From the NCBI GenBank assembly GCA_956465555.1, contig OY101116.1, forward strand, positions 2,418,001-2,482,000: a stretch of DNA of 64,000 nucleotides. Reading direction: 5' to 3'. The stretch comes from Nitzschia sp. pyKryTriq1. Its lineage: Eukaryota; Bacillariophyta; Bacillariophyceae; Bacillariales; Bacillariaceae. Numbering within the stretch: position 1 is the first letter of the stretch; each line of letters starts with the position of its first letter. Shown one piece after another: positions 21,474 to 32,409 of this stretch. The translations under genes were made by a program, and so were the position numbers. Under the pieces are notes generated by a model. That model saw only the letters and a program-made list of their open reading frames with translations, was not told the DNA's origin and did no database searches.

Positions 21474-23120
21474 TCATTTTGACACTCCGACTTTCCACAG
21501 GTCGTAGGATGCTTCCAACAAAGGTAGTCCAGATTTCGAAGCTTCAAAAATCTTTTCTCCAGCCTCGGTAGCCCTTGATTTGGCAGGCACGGAAGATGCC
21601 TTGGTCGAGAAAGCCATCAATAATTGGGATAACTCTGCACAAGCGTGTTCTGTATGTTTTGAGGGCCGTGCTACAGTCTCGCCTTCTAGCAGAGCAGGGA
21701 GCAGCGACGTGAGGGCATTGACGGCTAATTCACCCGCCTTCAAATCGTAGTGAAAATCAAACTCATTCTCGCTTTCTTCTTCTCCCCAATGTGCTGCGAT
21801 TTCTGAAATGATCTGGAACAGTACCGCTACGGCAGTAGGCAAGGCAACAACCTTTGTGTTGTAGCATTCTTTACCCTCCGACTCGAGATCCGCTTTGGCA
21901 GCTGCTCGAGCCAAGTCCCCGTAGGCTTTGACCGCTGTTTTCAGCGAAAAGGCATTTCCTGCATATACTTTCGTCTTGCCTTTCCGTTCAAACGTATTAC
22001 CCATGAGTTCCGCCACGTATCCAGCTGCAACGACGCCATAGTTCGGGAATGTTGACCAGGGGACTTCCAAGAATGCACAGATCATTGTTGCTTTCAACCC
22101 TTGGATGCCAATATCGTTTATCATGATTGGCTTGACAACTTCTAGTACCGAATCGTCGAGCCCTTGACTGGAAACCTCCGCTAGTCGGAGCAATAAAAAT
22201 AGGGAGAAATCCTCCAAAGAATTCTCCTTCCATTCGTTGGATTGCACTTTGGACTCTTGAATATTTTCAATGGCGAGTCTAGGAATGGCTGTGAGCCCAA
22301 TCAACAATGCATTTTCTGGGTGCTTTCCCAGCGAAGCTAGCAACCCAAAGGCCCACCGATAATCTGCTGTCCCTCTTGCGGCATGTGCTGTTAAATCTTG
22401 CAAGATCCGAAGCATGGAATTTGGGTTCTCTAACGGTGGTACTTTCGGAGCTCGTAATGACGTCGATTGTCGGGGTGAAAACTGTCCGATGACGACCTCA
22501 GCAGGCTCGTAAAAAGACAAATTCATCAGGCAGATCAAGCACAAGTATGCCTCCTTCTTCCCCGCCGAAATGACGTGACAAAGATTCGCTAGTAACTTCT
22601 TGTGAATTCGTTCCAGGGTCATGACTCGTTTGTTCTCGTGCGGGATTGCAAGATTGTTAAGTGTCAAACAGACGTAATGTAGTTTTTCATCATTGTTTTG
22701 CAGTAAGCAGTCTGCAAGGGGATTCAAAACATCGTACTTTCCAGTGGCCACCATCGCTTCGCGGTTGTTCTTGTGAGCGACATCGCATAGCTCGTAAAGC
22801 TGCTTGGCAGCATCCGTCGCCCTCGCCGGGTCCTCACGCTCCATTTGGACCATTTCTTTGGTTAATTTGGATATGTCTCGTAACGTAGGAGACCGACGTG
22901 TCTTTGGATTGATTGATTGATCCATACGAGCAACAATGATATGATATTAGTCGGTTGAGAATTTCAATCAACGAATAATAGAAGATCCTCTGCTTGCACC
23001 CAGGAAATCCGGGGAGCGACTCACCTTTTCCTTGTTGGCATCCTTGTCTACGCTAGCAATATCAAGGTTTTTGTCTTCCACTTCGGTACCCCCGTTCAGA
23101 AAATTGGAAATGAAATTCAT
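21474..23120 (-). CDS. ARM-like helical repeat protein, probably two exons
   Basis: The main exon reads MDQSINPKTRRSPTLRDISK from an ATG at 22925 to TAA at 21474 (483 residues). A better model starts at ATG 23120: 32 codons (MNFISNFLNGGTEVED onward) run into a GTGAGT donor at 23024, and joining to an AAAG acceptor (exon from 22901) keeps the frame and gives 507 residues. The chain is almost wholly alpha-helical, with Leu/Ala/Asn spacing like armadillo repeats: LNPLADCLLQ, LHYVCLTLNNLAIPHENKRV, EAYLCLICLMNLSFYEPAEV, WAFGLLASLGKHPENALLIG, LFLLLRLAEVSSQG. Such folds bind other proteins. No enzyme motif or targeting signal is seen and I do not recognise the family. It is convergent with TRAPPC11, 292 bp away. 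Confidence 0.7.
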
Positions 23121-23607
23121 CGTCTAAGCAACTGACTAATACGAGAACTGACCACAAGCAGGTCGTTCCTTCAAGCAAGGCCTTTGTAGAAACGAAACGT
23201 GAAGATATGAGAATACCCGGAGTGTGTGACAAGGAATGCAGTGCGATGTGCGATGCGATGGGAGGCGGGACATGGGAATTAGCGACGCCGGCGCCATTGC
23301 CGATTGCCGATTGTGATGGATTTTGACGGTCCTTTCGAATCTTTAAATCAGTCGAACGATTCTATTTGACTCACCTGACTGTTTGTCTTCGCACATGCGA
23401 CGCACAGTTTGCGGGAATGGCTGGATACTCGATACACTGTACTTGCTATGTACTGTAACAGTATTCCTCGGTACAAGTAGTACTTTACTCTAGTAGAGGA
23501 GAACAGAGGTGCAAGTACTCCTTGCTTCTAACTTCAAACCACTCGTACTTTACTTCTTTTTATGGTACGAGTATATGATATTGGTACTAAGCTACTAGCA
23601 CTACTAC
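23121..23607. other. Intergenic gap
   Basis: No gene is supported. The part next to 23608 has GTAC and TAGTA words; the rest is unremarkable. Confidence 0.4.
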
Positions 23608-24921
23608 TCACTCCCACTCCTGTTCTTTTCTCAACGAAGATGTCCGGCGCTGTGGTGCACAGGGCGCCGAGTCACCAATTGAGCTGTTGCTATCCCATTT
23701 GGTCATGAATGAATCGTTCCCTAGCGAAGACATAAGCGAAAAGGAGCAAAGAGAAGAACAATCTTCATCGTCTCCTCCCTCGCGCAAGTTAACAGCTGGT
23801 GAAGAAGTAGTAGTGACAATTTCGATCGCGGCCTCACGGATGATCCTACGCCGTCTCGTGGTGCCGTTGCTCTTTTCTTTCTTCGTCTTCTTCTTTGTCT
23901 CCACGCCATCCAAAGGAGAAAGTCCCATGGCATCGTTAAAGGCGCTGTTGACGGCCGTAAAGAAGGAAGGCAACGAGGTGTTCCCTCTTGTAGCGAATAC
24001 CAATCTTGCTTTTGTGAAACCGACACTCCTTGCATCGATGCTTGTACTAGTAGCGCTGGTACAAAGCGGCATCCTCGCGACGTCTATATCCATGGTGGCG
24101 GAAGCCTCATTCTCTGTATTGTCTTCTTCAGAAATGATGAAGTTTTCATCTCGTCGAACTTCGTCAGCAAGACACCGCCCTCGCTCCAACGCCTGCCTCT
24201 GGTTTTGATACGTATTTTCAAAGTAAATATCCGCCAGCTGATCTGGATCCGCCATGTTGTTATCCCACTGCATCCGCTGTTCAAAGAAAACTTCATATTG
24301 TGCCTCCTCCACAACACGCTTGCTAATCTTGTATTCCATGGGGGTGAAGAGTCCATCGATACAGCTCGTATCAGCACCACCACCACAAGGAGGATCACCT
24401 GCTCGATCTATCCCTTTCGACTCTGTAGTAGTAGTAGGACTGGTTGCTCTGCTACCACGAATCTTCGTGATTTCTCTGTTCGATATCAAGGCGGAAATAT
24501 CATCGCAACGGTCTTCAATCATATCATCTTCCTCCTCGGTCGTGTACCACATTGCTTTCTTCTCTCTCTCCGAGAGCTGCGACCGTCCAGGTATTTCAAG
24601 GATTCGAACGGAGCTATTGAAGGATACTACACGTTTGCTGCATGATACATCTCCTTGATCTGGAACAAGTTGTATCGATTCTTCATCTTCGTCAATGTCC
24701 TCCTGCTGTTCTGGATCTCGTGTGAAGTTGAATGGGTGACGTTGTAGCACTTGCGGTGCGTAGGTTCTTCCTCCTTGACGACGACGAGTTAATTTTTCAT
24801 GTTGTCGCACTCGACAATCATTAGATCGCACACTCGAGACATTTTTGGATGTTGGGGTGTAGCTTCTTGAGTGTAGGGTAAAGTCTAAGGTTGATTCCTG
24901 AGGATTCAGTATTTCATGCAT
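23608..24921 (-). CDS. Diatom-type unknown protein with VRI-EIPGR-LSE-E--AMWY motif
   Basis: ATG at 24921 (context CCACCATGC) gives 437 residues. An ATG further up at 25023 is in frame, but TTTTATTACAG ending at 24984 looks like a 3' splice site, so that stretch is probably a 5' UTR intron end. Two segments stand out. Near residues 115-155: VVSFNSSVRILEIPGRSQL followed by SEREKKAMWYTTEEEDDM. Near residues 195-270: CIDGLFTPMEYKISKR, then EAQYEVFFEQRMQWDNN and DQLADIYFENTYQNQRQALE. I recall the same two-part pattern from many unannotated diatom proteins, where the second part often begins with RGLE. The rest is Ser/Glu-rich and probably disordered. No biochemical role is known to me. Confidence 0.65.
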   Translation of the reverse strand: MHEILNPQESTLDFTLHSRSYTPTSKNVSSVRSNDCRVRQHEKLTRRRQGGRTYAPQVLQRHPFNFTRDPEQQEDIDEDEESIQLVPDQGDVSCSKRVVSFNSSVRILEIPGRSQLSEREKKAMWYTTEEEDDMIEDRCDDISALISNREITKIRGSRATSPTTTTESKGIDRAGDPPCGGGADTSCIDGLFTPMEYKISKRVVEEAQYEVFFEQRMQWDNNMADPDQLADIYFENTYQNQRQALERGRCLADEVRRDENFIISEEDNTENEASATMDIDVARMPLCTSATSTSIDARSVGFTKARLVFATRGNTSLPSFFTAVNSAFNDAMGLSPLDGVETKKKTKKEKSNGTTRRRRIIREAAIEIVTTTSSPAVNLREGGDDEDCSSLCSFSLMSSLGNDSFMTKWDSNSSIGDSAPCAPQRRTSSLRKEQEWE

Positions 24922-25893
24922 GGTGGCTGGAATTGGTAGTCGACAAAAATTATTATTTTGTGAGCTCGGGAACCATACAGTGCCTGTAATAAAAGTAAAG
25001 CACTGCTGATTGCTAGCTATCATCAGATTAAAGGTACTGGTACCGGTAGATAGAACATAGTTCGGTCAATTCGAGAGGGTCTGCAATTAACACTACCAAA
25101 CGCAGGTTTCTCCGAATTCGCCAAACACTTATCTTCGCTCCCATCTTGAGGGCTATTGTCAAGAAGCCAGGGGAGACGAACATCCTAATAAATCCCATTC
25201 CAAGGAGATAGAAAGCACATGCCATCATAATATTTTACTGGATTTCACTTGATCTAGATTTTCTTCTCCAACTTCTCACGAGAACCCGAGTAACGCGTCA
25301 TTCCTCTTGCCCGAACCAACACACTGAAATGCAGTCTTGGTGGGCAATATTATTACGGAGAGGATTTATCCGCGGATGCCAGAGAAGCTAACGCTCACTT
25401 TATTTTGCTTTTCTTGCGTCCACCAACAGACGACTGAAACGAAGAGAACCAAGAACGAGAAAATAACCCCCAAGACTGACTCCCATCAAGCATCATACTG
25501 TCGCGAGGAATGTCAACCCAAAAGACCCCCCCCCCCCCCACGATCAATCGAATCGTCATCACCATTGGTTACACACTTGGCCACAATCTTTTGCCTGCAG
25601 AACCATCGTCGCCATCTTCATGATGACTGTTACTTGGGGACAAGCCTGGCGCTACATCCTTTTCTCCGTCCGAGCAGTCCTGTATTCATAGCCCTGTATT
25701 CATATACTGTAGACTACCGGTAGTGGTACTAATAGCGAAGCAAATGCAGCGAAGAAAAAGTCGCTGTCCTAACAGTTTACGCCAGTCGGCTAGACTATTA
25801 GTCGGGCGAATACCAATCAACTTCTCTTACAGTACGAAATAGGAGCTATAACTTCAATTGTGGCCCATGAATGATTCTTCGACCCCCCCCCCC
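24922..25893. other. Intergenic gap with two long C tracts
   Basis: No gene is supported. It contains a probable 5' UTR splice acceptor for the gene ending at 23608 (AG at 24985-24984), a 14-C run at 25526-25539 and a 12-C run at 25883-25894. The second run directly abuts the stop codon of the condensin gene. Confidence 0.45.
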
Positions 25894-28248
25894 CTATGCC
25901 TGCTCCGCCAAACTAGGCGCCCGGTACGTTTCCATCGGCCTTTCAACGCTGCTAGAAACAAGATCAAAGATGTAGGTCGACCTGTCTTCATCGATGATTC
26001 GAATATTCCCCGAGTTTGCAAGGCTCAAAGAGGCCAGGAACAGCCGACAAACGTCGCTTTGAGTACAGCCCTTGGTCACGCTATCAAACTCGACCGTAGT
26101 GGTAGCAGCCTGGAGTACAAAGTCGAACAGTGAAGTTTGGTGAGAAAAAGAGAAAAACTGGGGCAGACATCGGAGGGAAGCAAGAGGACGATACTTACGT
26201 GTTCAGAACCGTCGCTCTTCCGTTTGATTCTTTGCAATCCTTGTCTGGCACTTTCGAGAAGATCTTCCGAGTATCGATGGATATCAAATGCAGCGCGGCG
26301 CTCTTCTTCTTCCAATATTGGTGCCAGCTTGGCCTGCCACTGATTTACACGATCAGAAAGTTTCGTGTTAAACGCGAAATCCTCTGCACCCTTTGCAAAT
26401 GCTTGAATGTGAGCACGGCAGAGTTCTTCAAAGGTCTTGCCAAGATTGGATTCTGTGTGATACATTAACAGAAAGACAAAATGATTAGACAGGGCAACTT
26501 TTGGTTTTATGACTGACTCCCCAAAACACTTACCTCCACCCGTAGATCTATCCAGTTGATAGGCTTCATCAAGTGACGCCATGCCAGCATTTCCAACATC
26601 ATTTTCGTCGTCGTTGTCGTCATCCCCACCAAAGTCAAAACCACCGCCATAGTCATCGGCGTCATCATCGTCATCGTACATGGCTTGAGAAGGTGCATCT
26701 GCTTGCGCCTCTGTGACTTTCTTTCTCTCGGCACGTCTTTCAGACGCCCGTGCCTTGGCTGTTTCCTTGGCGATGTATAGAAATTCGTCTCCAAAAATGA
26801 GACCATCAATTGGAATGGGGGGAAGCTCCTCTCGCTTCCCAAGCAATGCTTGTAGAGTCTCGACTGCCAAACTCGTGCGAGGCTCCTCCGTAGTGGAAGG
26901 TCTTGGTCGACTGACCACGCGCCGAGTGCTGGCTCCTGTGACGCACTCCGAAGGCGGCAACGTGATACCCTCGGGCAACCGGTAGGTCTTGCCCTTACGA
27001 AGCGGTTTCGAGTGAAAACCCTCACTGGAATGTGGATCCAAGAGTGCCCAGGGGTCGTCTCGTTTGACTTTGGCGGGTGCATCAGCAAAGGTGACTCGTT
27101 TAGGTGCCTCATTGGCAGTTTGTTGGGCAACGCCAACCTCTACTATCATTCCGTTATCGTCCATCATGGGAGACGGACCGCGATCCTCGTCGTCGCCATC
27201 ATCATTCATGGCAAAACCAGGCCCGTCGTCACTATGGTCATCATAATCGTCTCCAGTTGGTTGAAGTTCCATCGGTGCCTCAGCAGCATCCTCACCAAAC
27301 AAACTACGTCCTCCCTCAACATTCTCGGAGAAGCCACTTGAAACCGGTCCAGCCGTTGATGGAGCGGATTGAGATCCAGGCATGAGTAGGACCCCGTCCT
27401 CGCCTACATCGCATAATCCATCGACGAGACGAAGGCTGCCATTGTTCAAAGTCCCCAGCAAGGCTCTCTGGTGCGACGAAGAAGCAATTCCACCGAGGCT
27501 GCTGCGCTCTGCTCGAGTCACTGACAGTCCTCCCAGTGAAAGTCGCGTACGGGTGAGAGACTGATTGATAGGCGTTCCAGAAGAGGCTAATGCATCGATA
27601 TCATCATCGTCCTCCTTGAGGTTGATCTTGGTGTTGGTAAAGTCTTCGGGAACGACATCGTCGAGAAGCAGAAAATCTTCATTCGGGTCAAAATCATAGA
27701 AATCATCAATCGACGCATCTGCAGACTTGCGTCGGGACTCCTTGGCATTGGCCGACGTCGACTTGAAGAACTCGTACAAGGCTTTATATACAAGTCCATG
27801 CAGATATTCTACCTTGCGACTGTACACATTCGAGGAGTTTTGTAGAATAATGGCCGCGTGGGCGAAATTAGGAATTCCGTCTCCTTGCTGTTGCTGTCCC
27901 GAGGACGTGGCATCATCGACGTGCTGCAATTGACTACCCGAATGACCGACTAGTTCCTGAAGATATTCTTCCAAACTGAAAGCAGATCAAAGCGAGATGA
28001 GCACAGACACAAATATCATGCACTTATAAAGCAGTCCAGGCAAACTCAAAGCCGCCTTTGAGGAGGGACGATGATTGATGATTCGTCAATATTTGTACGC
28101 ACCAAGAAGCAATATCGACATCCCAGTTTCGAGACAAGTCCCGAATGGGTTGGAGAGAGGACAATGCCGACTCTAGGACGGTGTTAGATGGTGGAACTTC
28201 CGTCATGATCTTTTGTCCCTTTTTATGTTGCGTTTCCCCGTTGCCCAT
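25894..28248 (-). CDS. NCAPH2: Condensin II subunit H2 (kleisin beta), four exons
   Basis: Exons 28248-28103, 27975-26534, 26452-26199, 26109-25894; introns of 127, 81 and 89 bp, all GT-AG; 685 residues. The kleisin subunit bridges the SMC2-SMC4 heads and recruits the HEAT subunits in condensin II, which compacts chromosomes. Family landmarks are spread over all exons: LQPIRDLSRNWDVDIAS in exon 1, EEYLQELVG, NFAHAAIILQNSSNVYSRK and VEYLHGLVYKAL in exon 2, FEELCRAHIQAFAKG and RVNQWQAKLAPILEEEE with FDIHRYSEDLL in exon 3, and VCRLFLASLSLANSGNI with TYRAPSLAEQA in exon 4, the last matching the conserved end of the animal protein. Between them are acidic, disordered linkers including a GGGFDFGGDDD tract. 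A 12-C run touches the stop codon. Confidence 0.92.
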
Positions 28249-29073
28249 GGTTGTTGCTCCATTTTAATTTTAGCGCAGCAGCTCGGAACAAACGCATGTA
28301 CCGGTACTGTACCAGTAATGTACAGTACCGGTACTGTCTGTACGTACCGGTGCTGTACCGTACTGTACCTGGTACGAGTACAGCACGAGTACAGCACGAG
28401 TACAACGAACAAAAACGACGCCATCTCGAGTTTTCGGCGCGAACTTCTTCGGCGGGCAGGCGCGCAAGTCTATCGTTTGAATTTTTCTGAGTCGAATAGA
28501 TCGATGGGGGGTGTCTGATGGATGGCGGCGCGGCGGCGGATGGTGTCTGATGATGATTGATGATTTACCGGTATGTACCTGGTACTGGTACGGTGTACGG
28601 TATGTGTGATGCATGCGCATGGTGAGACACGGGTCACGGGTCGGGTGCATGCGATGACAAGACACAAGACGTGCTTGCGTTCCCGCCACCCGCCATCAAA
28701 ATTCTGTTTCTGTTTTCGCTGATGCCAGTTGTTGACGTCCCGCCTTGACGCTACCGAAGGCCATGGCATTGATATGACAGTATCCTTCACTACTCTAACT
28801 ATTTGAAACTATTGAAGCTTCTCTACTGTAGTCGCGGAATCACGATTCACTTCATCGTCGGACGATTGTTGTTTGCTACTCCTCCTACTAGTAGGGTAGG
28901 AACCCCCGGCCTGCTGTCAAAGATCATCATTCTGACTGGAAATTCTCGATATCTTGGTGTCATGAAATATTTCAGACAACCGTATCTTTGTTCCTACGTG
29001 CATTGAACACCGACGCCGCTGAATGGGAACAGTTCTCATAATTTTTCTTGCCTCGATATCGATTGCTGCTAAA
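28249..29073. promoter_or_regulatory. Divergent gap between NCAPH2 and the FAH fusion gene
   Basis: Should hold both promoters. 28295-28400 and 28565-28600 are dense in GTAC/CCGG palindromic words. A 17-codon in-frame extension upstream of the fusion gene's chosen ATG (from 29023) is hydrophobic and looks like leader rather than core protein. Confidence 0.4.
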
Positions 29074-31068
29074 ATGACCACTTGGCTGGATATTCCTAAG
29101 GATTCTGACTTTTCTTTGAAGAATATTCCTTTTGGAGTCTGCTCGTTGACGCCGTCTTCCCCTCGAAGATGTGTGACTGCCATTGGAAACAATGCGGTGG
29201 ACCTTGGAGTGCTCCAAGATGCAGGAGCCTTCATGGACATCACTGAATTGGACGGTAATGTATTTTCCGAGGCAACGCTAAATAACTATTTGGCTCACCC
29301 TCCGGAAGTTTGGCCGAAAGTTCGTCAACGAGTCATCAGTCTATTTGATGGAACGTTGGATCTTCTGAGCTCCAGTCCAGAATTGCAAGCAGCTTGCATG
29401 TACGACCTGAGCGCAGTGTCTATGCATCTGCCTTGCGAAATCGGGGATTATACTGATTTCTATTCTTCCCGTGAACATGCGACCAACGTCGGTACCATGT
29501 TCCGTGGAAAGGACAATGCATTGCAGCCCAACTGGTTACACCTTCCAGTTGGGTATCATGGACGGTCGTCAACCGTGCAAGTGAGCGGCGAGCCTGTCGT
29601 TAGACCATATGGTCAATTGCAACTCGATGCTACCGATCCAAGTAAAGGGAGCACTTATGATACTTGCAAATTGCTTGACTTTGAGTTGGAGGTTGCCTTT
29701 TTTGTCGGAGGGCCCGCCAATTCAGGCCCCATGTCCATGAAGGATGCCAAAAGACGAATCTTTGGATTCTGTTTGATGAATGATTGGTCAGCCCGTGACG
29801 TTCAAAAGTGGGAATATGTTCCGCTCGGTCCATTTACCGCCAAGAATTTTGCGACTACCATTTCACCGTGGATAGTTCCGACAGAGGCGCTGGAACCCTT
29901 CAAAACCGCCACGTCTGCGGGCAAGCAAGACAATCCTGTACCCCTGGAATATCTCCAAGATCCTGACTATTCATCTTTTGATGTTCGACTTAGTGTGGCG
30001 ATTCAATCACCGACTATGGAAAAGCCCCACGTAGTTTGCCAGTCCAATTTTGCCAACCTCTATTGGAATGCTGCCCAGCAGCTGGTTCATCATTCCGTGA
30101 CCGGATGCAAAATGAATCCTGGTGACCTACTGGCCAGTGGTACTATTTCGGGCCCTACAGAGAACTCATTTGGCAGCATGTTGGAACTAAGCTGGAAAGG
30201 AAGTCGAACTGTAGACCTTGGTGGAGGAGAAGAGCGCAAATTCCTCAGAGACGGTGATACGGTCATCATGGAAGGCTTCTCTTCGAAGGATGGTATTGGT
30301 CGAGTGGGCTTTGGAGTATGCTCTGGACAAGTTTTACCAGCTGGTACATCAATCTCTCCGGTTGTCAAAGCTCCACCAAGGTACAATAATTTCAAGCTCT
30401 ATGCGTACTGGCGTTCTTCTTCGTCGTGGCGAGTGCGAATCGCGCTTGTCGCCAAAGGCGTTCCATTTGAGGTTGTTCCCGTGAATCTTAAACTTGGGGA
30501 ACAGAAGAGTGATGGCTTTATGGAAAAGAATCCATTAGGTCAAGTTCCAGTCCTGGAATATACCGATACAGCTACCGGCTCGTTGATCTGCATGACCCAA
30601 TCTGTCACTATCATTGAGTTTTTGGATCAGGTTTTCCCTCAATCGAAGTCTCTGATCCCAACAGATCCTGACGATAAAATTGCCGCAAGTGAGATGGTCG
30701 AGGTCATCAACTCTGGTATCCAGCCGTTGCAAAACGCTCCACTCGTAAACAGTCTGGAACGCGCCTCCGAAGGGAAAATCGTTGCAAAAGACTTTGCTCA
30801 GGGCTTTATCACCAATGGCTTCAAAATGCTCGAAATTCTCATCAAACGAAGAAGAGAGAGCTCCAGACATACTGGCCCCTTCTGTCTGGGGACCTTTTCA
30901 CCCTCTATTGTGGACGCCTGCTTAGTGCCACAACTTTACAACGCTCGTCGGTTTGATGTTGATGTCGACAAAGAATTCCCAATGTTGGCAGATATTGAGG
31001 AGCGATGCTCCGGACATCCGTGGTTTGTCCCGGCGCATGCGAATGTCCAGATTGACGCAGAGATCTAA
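29074..31068 (+). CDS. Fumarylacetoacetase fused to maleylacetoacetate isomerase
   Basis: One uninterrupted exon encodes both final enzymes of tyrosine/homogentisate breakdown. From ATG 29074 (MTTWLDIPKDSDFSLKNIPF) it has 664 residues; an upstream in-frame ATG at 29023 would add MGTVLIIFLASISIAAK. Residues 1 to about 425 are fumarylacetoacetase: DYTDFYSSREHATNVGTMFR, PNWLHLPVGYHGRSSTV, LLDFELEVAFFVG and MNDWSARDVQKWEYVPLGPF carry the metal and catalytic residues; the domain closes at GVCSGQVLPAGTS. After a linker of about ten residues comes a zeta-class GST/isomerase (from about 438): FKLYAYWRSSSSWRVRIAL, MEKNPLGQVPVLEY, SVTIIEFLDQVFPQSKSLIP, INSGIQPLQNAPLV, VDACLVPQLYNARRF. The Cys of the usual SSCSWRVR motif is Ser here, while the GSH-activating Ser is kept. 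Together the two parts would turn maleylacetoacetate into fumarate and acetoacetate. Confidence 0.95.
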   Translation: MTTWLDIPKDSDFSLKNIPFGVCSLTPSSPRRCVTAIGNNAVDLGVLQDAGAFMDITELDGNVFSEATLNNYLAHPPEVWPKVRQRVISLFDGTLDLLSSSPELQAACMYDLSAVSMHLPCEIGDYTDFYSSREHATNVGTMFRGKDNALQPNWLHLPVGYHGRSSTVQVSGEPVVRPYGQLQLDATDPSKGSTYDTCKLLDFELEVAFFVGGPANSGPMSMKDAKRRIFGFCLMNDWSARDVQKWEYVPLGPFTAKNFATTISPWIVPTEALEPFKTATSAGKQDNPVPLEYLQDPDYSSFDVRLSVAIQSPTMEKPHVVCQSNFANLYWNAAQQLVHHSVTGCKMNPGDLLASGTISGPTENSFGSMLELSWKGSRTVDLGGGEERKFLRDGDTVIMEGFSSKDGIGRVGFGVCSGQVLPAGTSISPVVKAPPRYNNFKLYAYWRSSSSWRVRIALVAKGVPFEVVPVNLKLGEQKSDGFMEKNPLGQVPVLEYTDTATGSLICMTQSVTIIEFLDQVFPQSKSLIPTDPDDKIAASEMVEVINSGIQPLQNAPLVNSLERASEGKIVAKDFAQGFITNGFKMLEILIKRRRESSRHTGPFCLGTFSPSIVDACLVPQLYNARRFDVDVDKEFPMLADIEERCSGHPWFVPAHANVQIDAEI

Positions 31069-31204
31069 TGAAAGAAAACCTATATCCAGGGTAGATTTGA
31101 ATGGGCACTTTATTATAAACCACCTTGTACACGGATAATTTCCGGAGCCACAGTCGGCACTGTTTATACAGTAGTCGACGATTTGTTTGGGCTCTATTGT
31201 TTTT

Positions 31205-32409
31205 CTAATAGAATGCCGTCCTGTACATGTTGGTGATGGATTCGATGGATAGCAAAATGATCATTGCATGGGGAGCGCAACGACCATAATAGGCGGAAAA
31301 TCCGGAGAAAAAACCACGCAGTCCCTCGTTACGAGCGATCTTTGTAGTACAATCGATGATTCCCTTGTACGGAAACTCTCCAGTGAGCGGATCTGGTTTT
31401 TGGGCCATCAGACGACTTTTAATCAAGTCAAAGGGCAAGGAAAACAAAGCGGCAGTAAAACCGGCAATCGCGGAAGCACCCAGACGGGTCGGAAGTGAAG
31501 GACCGTTGGTCATTTCATCGCCCAACAAGCTAGCAACGCTTTCCTTCGCCTGATCGTAGCAAGCCATCATACCCACATTCATGGACATGCCTCTCAAAAT
31601 ATTGGGAGCGAGACCCTTGTACAAAGCGCCAACTCCTTCTTCCTTCGTGGTACGAATAAGAGCCTGACGTCAAAAAGGAAAGAAAAATAGTGAGAAACCG
31701 AAAGAGCACTAGGAAAAGGAATTTCTTGTCATCGGCCGGTACTTACATCGAACACATTTTTGTAGTTTCGTCGGTCTTCAGGCTTTGCCATACCGTCAGA
31801 CTGCAATCGCACCAAGGCAATATCAAAAGGGGTACCGATGCACACTGCAATACTTCCGCTTGCCATACCACTTAGAGTTTTCGATAGAAAGTTGATTGGC
31901 TGTCCCTCATTTCTCGCCGTGAGAATATCAGAAAATTTTCGGTGCAATCCAATTCGAGCCGTTCCATAAACCATTTGTCGTCCAATGGCGGCGTCGACAC
32001 CTTTGTAGACACTAAGAGGACCGTCATTCTTGACAATATTTGCAATGATAGTGGTGAACCCTGGAACTGGCTTTCCAGGGTTAAGTTGTCCATACAACTG
32101 CATTCTCACCTACTCAGTGGAATAAAAGTTTGAAAAACAGCATGAGCTAACACATACATGGAATAACCAATCGGAATCCAAGCGATTGCACCACTCGTTT
32201 ATTTACCTTGGCCAAGTCCATTGGATGAATAAACACCGAGGCGAAGGTCCTGCAAATTTTATCAAAAAGGAATCTTGGTTAGAGCCTGGAGGAAGCCAAA
32301 CGAAACAAACATGGTGGCCAGCATTCCGAATATCTTACGCAGCAGCTCCTCCACAAACGAAAGGTTCCAACGCCTTTGCGACAGGATTGGGAGTCTTCTC
32401 AGTTGCCAT
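31205..32409 (-). CDS. Mitochondrial 2-oxoglutarate/malate-type carrier, four exons
   Basis: Exons 32409-32339, 32249-32207, 32109-31747, 31663-31205; exon 2 is only 43 bp. Splicing gives 311 residues, standard for SLC25 carriers of the inner mitochondrial membrane. The three repeats are recognisable by their P-x-[DE]-x-x-[KR] signatures: HPMDLAKVRMQLYGQ (across a junction), GTPFDIALVRLQSDG, and LPFDLIKSRLMAQKP. The combination of YKNVFDALIRTTKEEGVGAL after the second signature and FSAYYGRCAPHAMIILLSIE at the end best matches the oxoglutarate carrier (SLC25A11) branch. That carrier exchanges 2-oxoglutarate for malate across the membrane as part of the malate-aspartate shuttle. Other dicarboxylate carriers are close relatives, so exact substrate is likely rather than certain. 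Tail to tail with the fusion gene, 136 bp apart. Confidence 0.9.

Noticed and set aside
25337-25723. 128-codon plus-strand frame in the gap before NCAPH2
   Set aside because: Includes a poly-Pro run from the 14-C tract and no recognisable domain; composition looks random.
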